From a virus, in the IMG/VR virus record IMGVR_UViG_3300017605_000209, positions 1-53,115 of that record: DNA of 53,115 nt. The stretch is one strand, 5' to 3'. Numbering within the stretch: position 1 is the first letter of the stretch; each line of letters starts with the position of its first letter. Of the stretch, positions 6,474 to 14,223 are shown in pieces. The position numbers and the translations under genes were made by a program. Below the pieces are notes generated by a model. That model had not been told where the DNA came from, did not search any database, and saw only the letters and a program-made list of their open reading frames with translations.

Positions 6474-6809
6474 ATGAATAAGCAAGCCCATCCGACGGAC
6501 ATCGCGGCTACCCTTCTGAGACGGTCGGTCTGTTCCGTACAAGTAGCTGCAGTCCTAGCAGATAAATTCGGCGTGTTCGCGTGGGGCTGGAATTCCGCTG
6601 GTCCCGATGGCTACGGCCAACATGCAGAGGCCCATTGCCTGCAGAGGGCAAATAGAAAGAGGGTCGCAGGGGCAACACTCTACGTTGCTGCACGACGTAG
6701 ACGGAATGGTAGAACGGTGACGGCTCGTCCCTGCCCGAGCTGTCAGGTCTTGATTAAGGACGTCCCGCGAGTCGTCTATCGAGACGGCAACGGTGTATGG
6801 TGTGGTTAA
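6474..6809 (+). CDS. Cytidine/deoxycytidylate deaminase-like protein
   Basis: A 111-residue protein with both zinc-site motifs of the cytidine deaminase fold: HAE at 50-52 (GQHAEAHCL) and PCPSC at 86-90. The histidine and two cysteines would bind zinc, and the glutamate would move the proton. The family deaminates cytosine nucleosides or nucleotides, DNA, RNA or tRNA; the sequence does not say which. At 111 residues it is shorter than most dCMP deaminases, with no obvious allosteric region. It could supply deoxyuridylate, or edit a nucleic acid. Confidence 0.72.
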   Translation: MNKQAHPTDIAATLLRRSVCSVQVAAVLADKFGVFAWGWNSAGPDGYGQHAEAHCLQRANRKRVAGATLYVAARRRRNGRTVTARPCPSCQVLIKDVPRVVYRDGNGVWCG

Positions 6810-6823
6810 CTAAAGGATAAAAA

Positions 6824-7051
6824 ATGACAACGACACAGCTAGCTATCGCAGTATTTCTCGGTTCGGCGCTCAACACTCTTTTCTGGGGTGCATTCTCCGT
6901 GTTGGCTCGCATCTACGTTCACTACCGTGAGAAGCCTTATCGTGAGAAGCTTCAGCGAGAACAGGAAGCCTTCGCCCGCTTGCTCTCCGGTGCATACGGC
7001 AACAGTCAGTTCAATGATTTCGATACCGACAAGCCAGAGTCAGTGAACTAA
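6824..7051 (+). CDS. Hypothetical membrane-anchored protein
   Basis: A 75-residue protein with one N-terminal membrane helix (LAIAVFLGSALNTLFWGAFS) followed by a charged helix containing a repeated YREK unit and an acidic tail. This is an inner-membrane anchor with a cytoplasmic coiled helix. It sits two bases before the phosphoesterase gene. Function unknown. Confidence 0.6.
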   Translation: MTTTQLAIAVFLGSALNTLFWGAFSVLARIYVHYREKPYREKLQREQEAFARLLSGAYGNSQFNDFDTDKPESVN

Positions 7052-7052
7052 C

Positions 7053-7751
7053 ATGAAGATCGTTGCAATCAGCGACACACATGGCAGGCTGGACTTCAAG
7101 GTTCCGGCCTGCGATCTTCTCCTTCATGCTGGTGACATCTGCCCAGACTTCGCTCCAGGTTCTTCTTGGGGCAGTGACATGCAGCTACAGTGGATCAACT
7201 CTAAGTTTGCAAACTGGCTTGATCTTCAACCAGTGGAGAACTTCTACTTCACGTTGGGAAACCACGACTTCTTACGCAAGGCCAACTTTGCTGAATCAGA
7301 ACTCTCTGAAGAACTCAAGATTGACCAGCAGGTATTTTTTCGTGCAGACAACGACGAGAAGATTGGAAAAATCTGGTTCAGTCCATGGTCCAATGAGTTC
7401 GGCGCGTGGGCATGGATGAATCCGCCAGAACTTCTCGAAAGAAAGTACAACCTAATCCCAGACGATACGAACATCATCGTCAGCCATCAGCCCCCTTATG
7501 GCCTTGGTGATGAGATCCCCGAAGAGTATCTACGCTTCCACGACAATGGCGATCGTCACGTAGGCAGCAAGGAACTTCTCAGGGCAATCGAGCGGGTACG
7601 TCCAGCAGTTGTTATCTGTGGTCACATTCATGATGGCCGTGGTGTCTACGACTATCCACACGACGATGGCTTTATCACGCGTGTCTACAACGTCGCAATG
7701 GTCAACGAACAGTACAAACGGGTGCATGAACCCGTGGAGATTGAGTTCTAA
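7053..7751 (+). CDS. Calcineurin-like metallophosphoesterase
   Basis: A 232-residue protein with the full metallophosphoesterase motif set: DTH at 8-10, GD at 27-28 (LLHAGDICPD), GNHD, an SHQPP histidine, and GHIH (CGHIHDGRG). These bind two metal ions. Family members split phosphomono- or phosphodiesters, including cyclic nucleotides and diadenosine tetraphosphate. Lambda phosphatase is a phage example. With an RNA ligase and a kinase nearby, a role in RNA ends is possible, as is removal of a defence signal; neither is shown. Confidence 0.85.
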   Translation: MKIVAISDTHGRLDFKVPACDLLLHAGDICPDFAPGSSWGSDMQLQWINSKFANWLDLQPVENFYFTLGNHDFLRKANFAESELSEELKIDQQVFFRADNDEKIGKIWFSPWSNEFGAWAWMNPPELLERKYNLIPDDTNIIVSHQPPYGLGDEIPEEYLRFHDNGDRHVGSKELLRAIERVRPAVVICGHIHDGRGVYDYPHDDGFITRVYNVAMVNEQYKRVHEPVEIEF

Positions 7752-7927
7752 TGGTTGCACAGGTAATCTTTATTTGCCACACATGCCAGCACACCAATTA
7801 CTACAATTTAGATACACCTGGATTTGAAGATCTACCTTACAAGTTCGAATCTTTGACCGAAGCTGTTAAATGTGCGATGGCCGGTCACCACGTCTATACA
7901 GAAATAAATTTTGAGGATGAACTATGA
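7751..7927 (+). CDS. Hypothetical small CxxC protein
   Basis: A 58-residue protein joined to the phosphoesterase by a TAATG overlap. It has CHTCQHTNYYN near the start and CAMAGHH near the end, a Cys/His set that could hold one zinc. Function unknown, but made together with the phosphoesterase. Confidence 0.55.
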   Translation: MVAQVIFICHTCQHTNYYNLDTPGFEDLPYKFESLTEAVKCAMAGHHVYTEINFEDEL

Positions 7928-8073
7928 CTATTACACTAGCTCTTTTCGTGACGAACTTTACCTTGGGCATTGTCAATACCCTTATTGGTGTCAAAGATAA
8001 AAGCCTATTTCACATTGTTGTTGGCATCGCTTGCTTTCTCTCAGCCAGTATTGTTCTTGCAGTAACCCTTTAA
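7924..8073 (+). CDS. Small two-helix membrane protein (49 aa)
   Basis: A 49-residue hydrophobic protein with two probable membrane helices separated by a short GVKDKS turn, starting at an ATGA overlap. The design is repeated in the next gene, which is the same length. Confidence 0.55.
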   Translation: MTITLALFVTNFTLGIVNTLIGVKDKSLFHIVVGIACFLSASIVLAVTL

Positions 8074-8083
8074 GGATTAAACC

Positions 8084-8233
8084 ATGTTTCTCATTCTGAT
8101 CAATCTGTTCTTTGGTGTGCTCAATCTGTACATCGGGATCAAACTTGGAGCTACACTCTCCATCATCCTTGGTGCCTTTAATTTTTGGGCATGCGGACTT
8201 TCCATGGGTACATGGGCACTAGGGAGACACTAA
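8084..8233 (+). CDS. Small two-helix membrane protein (49 aa)
   Basis: A 49-residue hydrophobic protein starting after AAGGATTAAACC. It has two membrane helices around GIKLG, echoing the GVK turn of the preceding protein and sharing an NxxxGxxNxxIG pattern (FTLGIVNTLIG against FFGVLNLYIG). I read the pair as diverged duplicates. The next gene begins directly after the stop. Function unknown; small membrane pairs of this kind can act in host takeover or in blocking superinfection. Confidence 0.55.
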   Translation: MFLILINLFFGVLNLYIGIKLGATLSIILGAFNFWACGLSMGTWALGRH

Positions 8234-8992
8234 ATGGTAGTCTATGACGGACCCTCGATGCTGGATGGCTCCCCCATTCTTGGCATCATCACAGGTGTCA
8301 ACTCAGCCAGCACCAATGTAAAGACAGGCCCGATGGCCCAGCTATACATCATTGCTGCTGAAGAACATCCGGTTAACGCCCTGAAATCGGGGGGAGATGC
8401 GGGGATTTGTGGTGATTGTAAACATCGTCCAGTTAACCTTGGTAGTTGCTATGTTGTTGTGGCTCAGGGCGCTTCTGCAGTGTTTCGAGCATGGCAGCAA
8501 GGCAATTACCCTACTGCTACACCAGAGCAGGCCAACCAGATCCTCAGGGACAAGGGTAAATCCCTACGTCTGGGTGCTTATGGTGATCCTGCTGCTCTAC
8601 CTATCGAGTTGCTCCGTCGTCTAACCCCAGGCTTGCGCTACACCGGCTACACCCATCAGTGGAAGTCGTGTGACCCCGGCTATAAGCTCTACACGATGGC
8701 CTCGGTGGACACACCAGTGGAGCACGCTAAGGCCAAGGCAATGGGCTGGCGTACCTTTAGAGTGCGGCTTGAAAGTGAGCCCCTCTTTGCTGGTGCCGAA
8801 ATCATGTGCCCTGCCAGCGAAGAGATGGGCTTCCGCACGACCTGCGACAAGTGTATCCTATGCCAAGGCACCGCTACCAAGGCACGCGACATCGCTATCG
8901 TAGTTCACGGTCAGCACGTCAACAAATTTATCAACCTAAGGAGAAGCGATGGGAGCACAATCCAAAGTTCAACGCGTGGCCCGATTGCTTGA
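8234..8992 (+). CDS. Conserved phage protein (DUF7227-like)
   Basis: A 252-residue protein of a type I recall as widespread in phages and, I believe, named DUF7227. Marks are DGSPILGIITGV near the start, a cysteine group GICGDCKHRP (C59, C62) with C72, the stretch LRLGAYGDPAA, then TGYTHQW, and a C-terminal CDKCILCQG. Two metal sites, perhaps zinc or iron-sulfur, look likely. The enzymatic role is unknown to me; the conserved glycine, tryptophan and histidine positions suggest an enzyme rather than a structural protein. Confidence 0.75.
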   Translation: MVVYDGPSMLDGSPILGIITGVNSASTNVKTGPMAQLYIIAAEEHPVNALKSGGDAGICGDCKHRPVNLGSCYVVVAQGASAVFRAWQQGNYPTATPEQANQILRDKGKSLRLGAYGDPAALPIELLRRLTPGLRYTGYTHQWKSCDPGYKLYTMASVDTPVEHAKAKAMGWRTFRVRLESEPLFAGAEIMCPASEEMGFRTTCDKCILCQGTATKARDIAIVVHGQHVNKFINLRRSDGSTIQSSTRGPIA

Positions 8993-9143
8993 AGTATTCA
9001 AATACTCTGATAATCGTCCCACTAAAGATATTGAAGATCTTAATTTCATTCTTCAGCTTCTCGATGAGATTGATCGGGACCTAACCGACTTCTGGCTAGA
9101 CATGAAAGCGCAAGGTGCATATGAGGATTTTAGTAGCCTGTGA
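8949..9143 (+). CDS. Hypothetical small helical protein
   Basis: A 64-residue helical, acidic protein with a strong AAGGAGAAG ribosome binding site inside the end of the preceding gene. It overlaps that gene by 44 bases and the next by 23. No motif is recognised. Confidence 0.6.
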   Translation: MGAQSKVQRVARLLEVFKYSDNRPTKDIEDLNFILQLLDEIDRDLTDFWLDMKAQGAYEDFSSL

Positions 9144-9705
9144 GTTCAGCGGCGTTGTGCGCAGGGCTTTCCACCGATTGGGCCATGAGGCATGGAGTTG
9201 TGACCTGTTGCCCTCAGAAGAAGTTGATGAATCATATCATTATCGGGGAGATGTAATTCCAATCCTCCGGGAACATTGGGACTTGATGATTGCACATCCG
9301 CCTTGCCAGCATCTAGCTGTAAGTGGTGCCCGCTGGTTCAAAGACAAGCAGGCCGAGCAAGCTGAGGCTCTTGAGTTTGTCCGTAAGCTACTCGATGCAC
9401 CCATCCCACGTATCGCCCTAGAGAACCCCGTCAGTATCATCAGCAGCCGCATTCGCAAGCCCGACCAGATCATCCAGCCGTGGCAATTCGGACATCCTGA
9501 AGCCAAAAAAACCTGCCTATGGCTTAAAGGCTTGCCTAAGTTGGTACCAACAAATGTGTTGCCGCTGCCAGTTTCCGGCTATTGGGACAACCAGACACCC
9601 TCAGGACAGAACAAGCTTGGCCCCTCAGAGGACCGCTGGAAGGAACGTAGTCGCACCTACGAGGGAATTGCTGAAGCGATGGCCGAACAGTGGGGAAATT
9701 TATAA
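9121..9705 (+). CDS. Short C5-cytosine-methyltransferase-like protein
   Basis: A 194-residue protein carrying the core motifs of DNA cytosine methyltransferases: motif I-like MRILVACEFSGVVRRAF for S-adenosylmethionine, an acidic SCDLLPSEE, motif IV HPPCQ with catalytic C62, and the ENP of motif VI (E101-N102). The usual target-recognition domain and motifs IX-X are missing, since typical enzymes exceed 300 residues. It may be a minimal methylase, a nucleotide-modifying relative, or need a partner. The ATG after AAGGTG is preferred over a GTG two codons upstream. Confidence 0.65.
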   Translation: MRILVACEFSGVVRRAFHRLGHEAWSCDLLPSEEVDESYHYRGDVIPILREHWDLMIAHPPCQHLAVSGARWFKDKQAEQAEALEFVRKLLDAPIPRIALENPVSIISSRIRKPDQIIQPWQFGHPEAKKTCLWLKGLPKLVPTNVLPLPVSGYWDNQTPSGQNKLGPSEDRWKERSRTYEGIAEAMAEQWGNL

Positions 9706-9939
9706 ATGTGCCTTGATTTTGACGAAACAGGATGGTGTGGTCACATGACTAAGAAATGCAACACGCACGGATGCAATCGAAGAGCTACTAGAACTGCCTA
9801 CGCAGGACCAACCGGCAATCGCTATACAGTAAAGGTGTGCCCTGATTGTAAAGATGCGATGGAAAAGGCAGATCGTCATTGGGCGGGTATCAGTCGTGGT
9901 TTCGCTGAATACAATGCTTACTACGACAGTAAGAGGTAA
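9706..9939 (+). CDS. Hypothetical small zinc-binding protein
   Basis: A 77-residue protein with CNTHGC and CPDCKD, a four-cysteine ribbon, and a tail rich in Tyr and charged residues. Translation could start here or at the ATG 13 codons later. It follows the methyltransferase-like gene without a gap. Function unknown. Confidence 0.6.
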   Translation: MCLDFDETGWCGHMTKKCNTHGCNRRATRTAYAGPTGNRYTVKVCPDCKDAMEKADRHWAGISRGFAEYNAYYDSKR

Positions 9940-9944
9940 TCAGT

Positions 9945-10034
9945 ATGGGACATTACGACGAATGTTACGAAGCAGAAGAAGCTGCTCGTCAGAAAAAACT
10001 TGATGAATATCGAGGAAAGAATGATCTCAGCTAA
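9945..10034 (+). CDS. Very small hypothetical peptide (29 aa)
   Basis: A 29-residue charged peptide (MGHYDECYEAEEAARQKKLD, then a short tail). It fills the interval between the flanking genes and overlaps the next start by 14 bases. Such a short ORF could be chance, or a leader that couples translation. Confidence 0.35.
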   Translation: MGHYDECYEAEEAARQKKLDEYRGKNDLS

Positions 10035-10389
10035 AGAAGCTAAAAGCCACAGCAAGGCTAAGCTAAAAGCAAAGCAGGAACGAATCTTTGAAGAGCGTGC
10101 CAAGCAACGTAAACTTGATGAAACATGGGCAAAGAATAACTTTGAATCTTATCTCAAAGAGGCAGAAAAAGAAATCAGAATTGCTGTAAAAAATGCTTAT
10201 GAGAGCACCTCTATCCGACTTCCTGGTGAAGATCATGATCAAGGTACGTTACTTTTAGCCAGTAAGTTGTCAAACGAACTAAGAAAACATGGGTATAAAA
10301 CCAGTTATAACTACTATAGAACCCATGATATAGATTATCCAGACGATCACTGGACTTTTGAAATTTATTGGGGAGAAGAGAATGGCTAA
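10021..10389 (+). CDS. Hypothetical helical protein
   Basis: A 122-residue protein. I chose the ATG preceded by GAGGAA over two earlier in-frame starts. The first 60 residues form a long basic and acidic helix (coiled-coil-like); the second half is mixed and Tyr-rich. It overlaps the kinase gene by eight bases. Family unknown. Confidence 0.6.
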   Translation: MISAKEAKSHSKAKLKAKQERIFEERAKQRKLDETWAKNNFESYLKEAEKEIRIAVKNAYESTSIRLPGEDHDQGTLLLASKLSNELRKHGYKTSYNYYRTHDIDYPDDHWTFEIYWGEENG

Positions 10390-11293
10390 GCTAATCATGT
10401 GTAAGGGCCTGCCAGGATCGGGCAAGTCCACTTGGGCTGCTGATCAGGTACTCAGTTCTCAGATGCGGAACGATGACGCCTCACAGTGGTGGACTATCGT
10501 GAACCGGGACAAGATCCGGCGTAATTTGGAAACGACTGGCTGGTCTTGGTCCTTTGAGAATGAAAAAGACGTTGTACTTAAGCGTGATTATCTCATTCGT
10601 AACGCCCTAGCTGACGGCAGGACGGTCATCTCGGACGATACCAACATGAGCCACAAGCATAAGGTCCAGCTTGAAGCCCTAGCCCGTGAGTTCGGGGCCG
10701 ATTTTGAGGTAAAAGATTTCACCAACTTGGTCACTGTCGAAGAGTGCATCCGGCGTGATTCCCTGCGGCAGGGGAAGGCCAAGGTTGGAGAGAAGGTTAT
10801 CACCGATATGGCAAACCGTTACCACATCGCGAACCGGGAAGAGCCTGTCTTTCAGCCTGTCCAGCAGACTGTTGGCCTCCCCACTGCAATCATTTGTGAC
10901 CTTGATGGTACACTTGCATTGTTCAATGGTAAGCGTTCTCCGTATGATGCATCCACCTGTGAGCAGGACGAGGTCAACGAGCCTATCGCGGCTATTATCG
11001 AGGAGTTCTATGCTTCCGATAGCGCAGACATCCTCTACGTCTCTGGGCGGGAGGACAAGTATAGGGATGCGACTGAACGTTGGCTCCGTAAGTCCATGTT
11101 GCCTGCTGGCCCCCTCTACATGCGAACTACCGGGGACCACCGGAAGGATTGGATTGTCAAGGGCGAAATCTTTGATGCTCATATCCGTCATAAGTATAAT
11201 GTGCTGTTCTGCCTGGACGACCGTGACCAAGTAGTTAAGTTCTGGCGCTCTATCGGTTTAACCTGCCTTCAAGTGACAGAAGGGAATTTCTAA
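10382..11293 (+). CDS. pnk: Polynucleotide kinase/3'-phosphatase (T4 Pnkp-like)
   Basis: A 303-residue protein with the two-domain order and length of T4 PseT (301 residues). The N-terminal kinase has the P-loop GLPGSGKST at 9-17 and an NRD motif at 41-43. The C-terminal HAD phosphatase has DLDGT (D173, D175) and a later SGRED. It would phosphorylate 5'-OH ends and remove 3'-phosphates or 2',3'-cyclic phosphates, which are the ends left by anticodon nucleases. The RNA ligase needed for sealing is encoded upstream in the same direction, with the phage tRNAs between them. Confidence 0.9.
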   Translation: MAKLIMCKGLPGSGKSTWAADQVLSSQMRNDDASQWWTIVNRDKIRRNLETTGWSWSFENEKDVVLKRDYLIRNALADGRTVISDDTNMSHKHKVQLEALAREFGADFEVKDFTNLVTVEECIRRDSLRQGKAKVGEKVITDMANRYHIANREEPVFQPVQQTVGLPTAIICDLDGTLALFNGKRSPYDASTCEQDEVNEPIAAIIEEFYASDSADILYVSGREDKYRDATERWLRKSMLPAGPLYMRTTGDHRKDWIVKGEIFDAHIRHKYNVLFCLDDRDQVVKFWRSIGLTCLQVTEGNF

Positions 11294-11297
11294 TCAA

Positions 11298-11540
11298 ATG
11301 AATTTCTATGTATTTGAAGTGACATACGACCAGCGACAGTGGCAACAAGTTGGCATGGAAATGGAAAATCGTGGTACTCGTAGAAATACCATGTCGTTTA
11401 CCGTAGTTGCCGAATCATTAGCTTTTGCTGAAGCTGAAGTTGTAAATAATAAAAACTTTTATACACATCAAAATCCTCAAGTAGTTTTGATTTCTCAAAC
11501 TCGTGTTAATCAACTTGTATTAGTACGACGTATTCCATAA
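11298..11540 (+). CDS. Hypothetical beta-rich protein
   Basis: An 80-residue protein starting MNFYVFEVTYDQRQWQQVGM, with repeated beta strands and no cysteines. It follows the kinase gene by four bases. Function unknown. Confidence 0.6.
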   Translation: MNFYVFEVTYDQRQWQQVGMEMENRGTRRNTMSFTVVAESLAFAEAEVVNNKNFYTHQNPQVVLISQTRVNQLVLVRRIP

Positions 11541-11551
11541 GAGGAAGTCTA

Positions 11552-11758
11552 ATGCCCAAAGAAACCGTTGTTAATTTTCGTGATGCTCTATATGATACCA
11601 AATGCCCTGTCTGTGATGGCCGGATCTTCTGGACGGCTCAGTTCTATGCAGACGGTACCAATTATCATGCAAGATGCTGCAATCACGAATTTGCCATGTA
11701 TCCTCACACCGTTGTTGTAGAGAACTGGAAGAGTGCCCATGAAACTCCGCTTGTTTAA
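11552..11758 (+). CDS. Hypothetical small zinc-binding protein
   Basis: A 68-residue protein with an AGGAAG ribosome binding site. CPVCDGRIFW and ARCCNHEF give a four-cysteine ribbon around a central beta hairpin. It overlaps the following lipoprotein gene by 20 bases. Function unknown. Confidence 0.62.
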   Translation: MPKETVVNFRDALYDTKCPVCDGRIFWTAQFYADGTNYHARCCNHEFAMYPHTVVVENWKSAHETPLV

Positions 11759-11996
11759 TATTATCTTTCTAGCCTTTCTTGCTACCGGATGCAAGGAGTA
11801 CCGCTGCACAGCTTCTCAAGAAGTACTCCACCCTGCTATCCCAGACCAGTGGGTATATTGGCCGTCTGAATCCGTGGGCCTAGGCATTACCCCGTATGGT
11901 GCCGGAATCTCCATGGGTGGTGGTATGCACTTTATTCCTGGCCGCGCTGCCTTTGTCAGTACCGAATGTGTAACTTGGGAAGAGGTACCAAAATGA
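11739..11996 (+). CDS. Predicted lipoprotein
   Basis: An 85-residue protein whose first 18 residues are a lipoprotein signal: Lys/Arg start, hydrophobic FNIIFLAFLAT core and the lipobox ATGC at C18. The mature part is Gly/Pro/Trp-rich (GLGITPYGAGISMGGGMHF) with two further cysteines. It would be lipid-anchored in the cell envelope early in infection. It is not next to the lysis genes, so I do not call it an outer-membrane spanin; envelope alteration or superinfection exclusion is possible. Confidence 0.65.
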   Translation: MKLRLFNIIFLAFLATGCKEYRCTASQEVLHPAIPDQWVYWPSESVGLGITPYGAGISMGGGMHFIPGRAAFVSTECVTWEEVPK

Positions 11997-12190
11997 TGTG
12001 GCGAACCACTAATCGTCAAGCTCCTATTTTCTGTAGACACTGTGGCTCCAAACTGGTACCTGATACAAAGATTCATTACTATGATGAGTATACAGGGGCA
12101 CCAGTACAAGCTAATTTACACCTTAATATTTGCCCTAATGCTGATTGCCAACGAAACCAAGTCCTTAATTCGATGCCTTACTATCCCTAA
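11993..12190 (+). CDS. Hypothetical small zinc-binding protein
   Basis: A 65-residue protein starting at the ATGA overlap with the lipoprotein gene. CRHCGSKL and CPNADCQRN form a zinc ribbon, with a Tyr-rich loop between. It is the last + strand gene before the oppositely oriented primase gene. Function unknown. Confidence 0.62.
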   Translation: MMWRTTNRQAPIFCRHCGSKLVPDTKIHYYDEYTGAPVQANLHLNICPNADCQRNQVLNSMPYYP

Positions 12191-12337
12191 AAAGAGGTAC
12201 CAATTTAATTATCATGTGCCTCTCCGACCCTTCGAATTAAATTTTTCGGCTAACCCTTTTTGATTCAACAACTTAACCTCAATTTTGAAAATCAAATCAA
12301 TTAACCCCCCTTATATAGAAGGGGAAGATAATTAAAT
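12191..12337. other. AT-rich convergent intergenic region
   Basis: This gap separates the + strand gene cluster from the end of the - strand primase gene. It is clearly AT-rich, begins with GGTACC six bases after the upstream stop, and carries one 6-bp hairpin near its far end. No ORF or promoter is evident. Confidence 0.6.
12307..12324. terminator. Possible bidirectional terminator hairpin
   Basis: CCCCTT and AAGGGG pair perfectly around ATATAG, between converging genes. Neither side has a convincing T run, so I call it only a possible terminator or convergence barrier. Confidence 0.4.
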
Positions 12338-13909
12338 TTACTTCCCCACCGACAAACTGATTCCTGACTTTGCGTCGTCTGTCCAATTTGGTACAATCTT
12401 TAAAGTTTCACGTAATCCAAAGGCTCGCACCTTGTTAGGATTGAGTTGAGTATTTTTTAATCCATCGACTCGTGGACGACCTACCGTGTGGGTCTGGAAT
12501 ATGATCCCGTCCACCTGTCCTTCCCAGGCTTTAGCACCACGTAACGTATAGCCTTCTCCATCGGCTAAAAGCTTAGCATGTTTAAGCACTATTGCAGAGG
12601 CAGCAGGATGAGTCAAACCCATAAGCTGACGAACTCGGCCAATTACAATAGCGGCTTCGGAGTTGTCATTCTCATCCTCAATCCTGAAGCATGGCGTTGC
12701 TGTGTCAAAGATAATGACGTCAGGCTGGTGCGCTTCAACCTGAGCCTTTGCGACTTCAAACCAATCTTTGGTACCGAGCACGAACGAGAATCGCCAGAAA
12801 TTTTTCAGCAATAGGTCGGCATCAGGCTTGTCTAATCCGTTGTAACACCACCGCTCGTACTGAACGCGATCGTGATAGCTGTTTTCCTGGTCGAAGTAGC
12901 AAATCTTTGCCGGTCTAACAGGCTGCTTGCCCAAAAACTCGGTGTTCGTGGCCATCGCCATTCCCATGTAGTAGCTGATATATGACTTACCAACTCCAGG
13001 CATTCCTGCCAACGCCAATAGAGTCCCGTTTGGAAGAAACTCCGGAATCAACCATTGAACTACCGGCGCTGTCCCAAACAACTCATCATACAGAGGATTC
13101 TTTTCAGGAACAACAGCTATCTGAGACTTTCTCGGCTGAGGTTCTTCAGGTTGTTCCTTCAGTTTCTCCTCGTTTGGACGATACCTACACGCAGATTCGC
13201 ATAGAATGCTAATCTCACGATCGCTCAGAGGCGGGTTGCATCGCTCTAAGTTCATAGTCGTGATGGCTGCGTATATTACCGCCTCTTCATAGCCTCGACC
13301 TCTGAGTGACGCAGCCTCTTTGAACAGCATGCTGTTACGTTCGCCGTTCTTGATAGGAGCCTTGTGGTTGAGCATCGGAGATAGTTCGCCTTCGACCATC
13401 TCGGTGGCGTTGACCATCCATTCCGGTGGCTCATTGATTCCACCATCTTCATTTTCCAGATCATATGTGCGGCCTGAAATATGCTTTGAGCCTGGGCCTA
13501 ATACATAGGCACCGTCTGCTCTAAGATCTAGGCCAGGTTCCAACTTCATGGTACGCATTCCATCGTCAGGACACTGGTACCAAAAATGATAACCTCTGCC
13601 AGTCTTAACCTTGGCTGTGTAGGGTAGACTTTTATCAACCAGTGTGCTAAGATCGTCGGCATCGAGCACAACAATCCCCGAAGCCTTGCCGGTGGGCATT
13701 CCAATGTTGGCATCGGGCCACATCTGCCACCACTGCTTGATGTAATCTGGATTCGTAGTCGCTTCGTTTAGTCCTCGTTTAGTTCTTGGATGCTTAGCTG
13801 GAGAAGTACACTTTGGATTACGGCATGAACACAACCCATTCTCTACTGGCGAATGCACAGGGAAAACTGGAATGCCCTTGCTGGCAAGTTCCAACGCTTT
13901 TTCAATCAA
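12338..13909 (-). CDS. Primase-polymerase/helicase (Prim-Pol + RepA-like ATPase)
   Basis: A 523-residue replication protein. Residues 1-150 match the bifunctional primase/polymerase domain: a CSCRNPKC cluster (C27, C29, C34) followed by KHP, catalytic VLDADD (D83, D85), GYHFW (H108), and GLDLRADGAYVLGPGS. The middle is a helical linker. Residues 290-500 are a RecA-like helicase with Walker A GMPGVGKS (302-309) and Walker B VIIFDTATP. It would prime and unwind DNA for the family A polymerase. It is the only - strand gene in the early region. The start follows TAGGAG. Confidence 0.88.
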   Translation of the reverse strand: MIEKALELASKGIPVFPVHSPVENGLCSCRNPKCTSPAKHPRTKRGLNEATTNPDYIKQWWQMWPDANIGMPTGKASGIVVLDADDLSTLVDKSLPYTAKVKTGRGYHFWYQCPDDGMRTMKLEPGLDLRADGAYVLGPGSKHISGRTYDLENEDGGINEPPEWMVNATEMVEGELSPMLNHKAPIKNGERNSMLFKEAASLRGRGYEEAVIYAAITTMNLERCNPPLSDREISILCESACRYRPNEEKLKEQPEEPQPRKSQIAVVPEKNPLYDELFGTAPVVQWLIPEFLPNGTLLALAGMPGVGKSYISYYMGMAMATNTEFLGKQPVRPAKICYFDQENSYHDRVQYERWCYNGLDKPDADLLLKNFWRFSFVLGTKDWFEVAKAQVEAHQPDVIIFDTATPCFRIEDENDNSEAAIVIGRVRQLMGLTHPAASAIVLKHAKLLADGEGYTLRGAKAWEGQVDGIIFQTHTVGRPRVDGLKNTQLNPNKVRAFGLRETLKIVPNWTDDAKSGISLSVGK

Positions 13910-13992
13910 TGGTACACTCCTAAAGAGAAAATCGTAAGAGAAATCTGTGGCTGAGTAGCAGGTAGCTTAACATACAGGGAGAACAATGTCAA

Positions 13993-14223
13993 ATGGCTCT
14001 TACACGCATACACGTAAGGCGCGACCTAATCGCAAAGGACCGGAGAGACGGCACCAGCAGTCGAGCTATTGGGGTGGAGACGACCGGCTTATCGAAACGC
14101 TATGGGCGCTCAGTATCGGTGCTTGGGCCGGTGAAGTTCATCTACCGCCCGACGAATCCGCTAAGGTGCGGAGCAAGAGCTTGGGCCGAAACAAGAAGCC
14201 GAGTGGTGGTACATAGATCTTGA
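13993..14223 (+). CDS. Conserved small phage protein (xCGARAWAET type)
   Basis: A 76-residue protein with RIHVRRDLIAKDRRDG near the start and FIYRPTNPLRCGARAWAET near the end. I recall similar small proteins with a VYRP..PL.CGARVWIET motif from many actinophages and proteobacterial phages, where the function is unknown. A second ORF of equal length starts at 13986 in another frame with a better spaced GGGAG site; I favour this frame because of the motif. Its stop codon lies inside the -35 box of the next promoter. Confidence 0.65.
   Translation: MALTRIHVRRDLIAKDRRDGTSSRAIGVETTGLSKRYGRSVSVLGPVKFIYRPTNPLRCGARAWAETRSRVVVHRS

Noticed and set aside
11739-11996. Outer-membrane spanin (Rz1-like)
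   Set aside because: A lipobox is present, but the gene is far from the holin and endolysin and has no partner membrane gene embedded with it.
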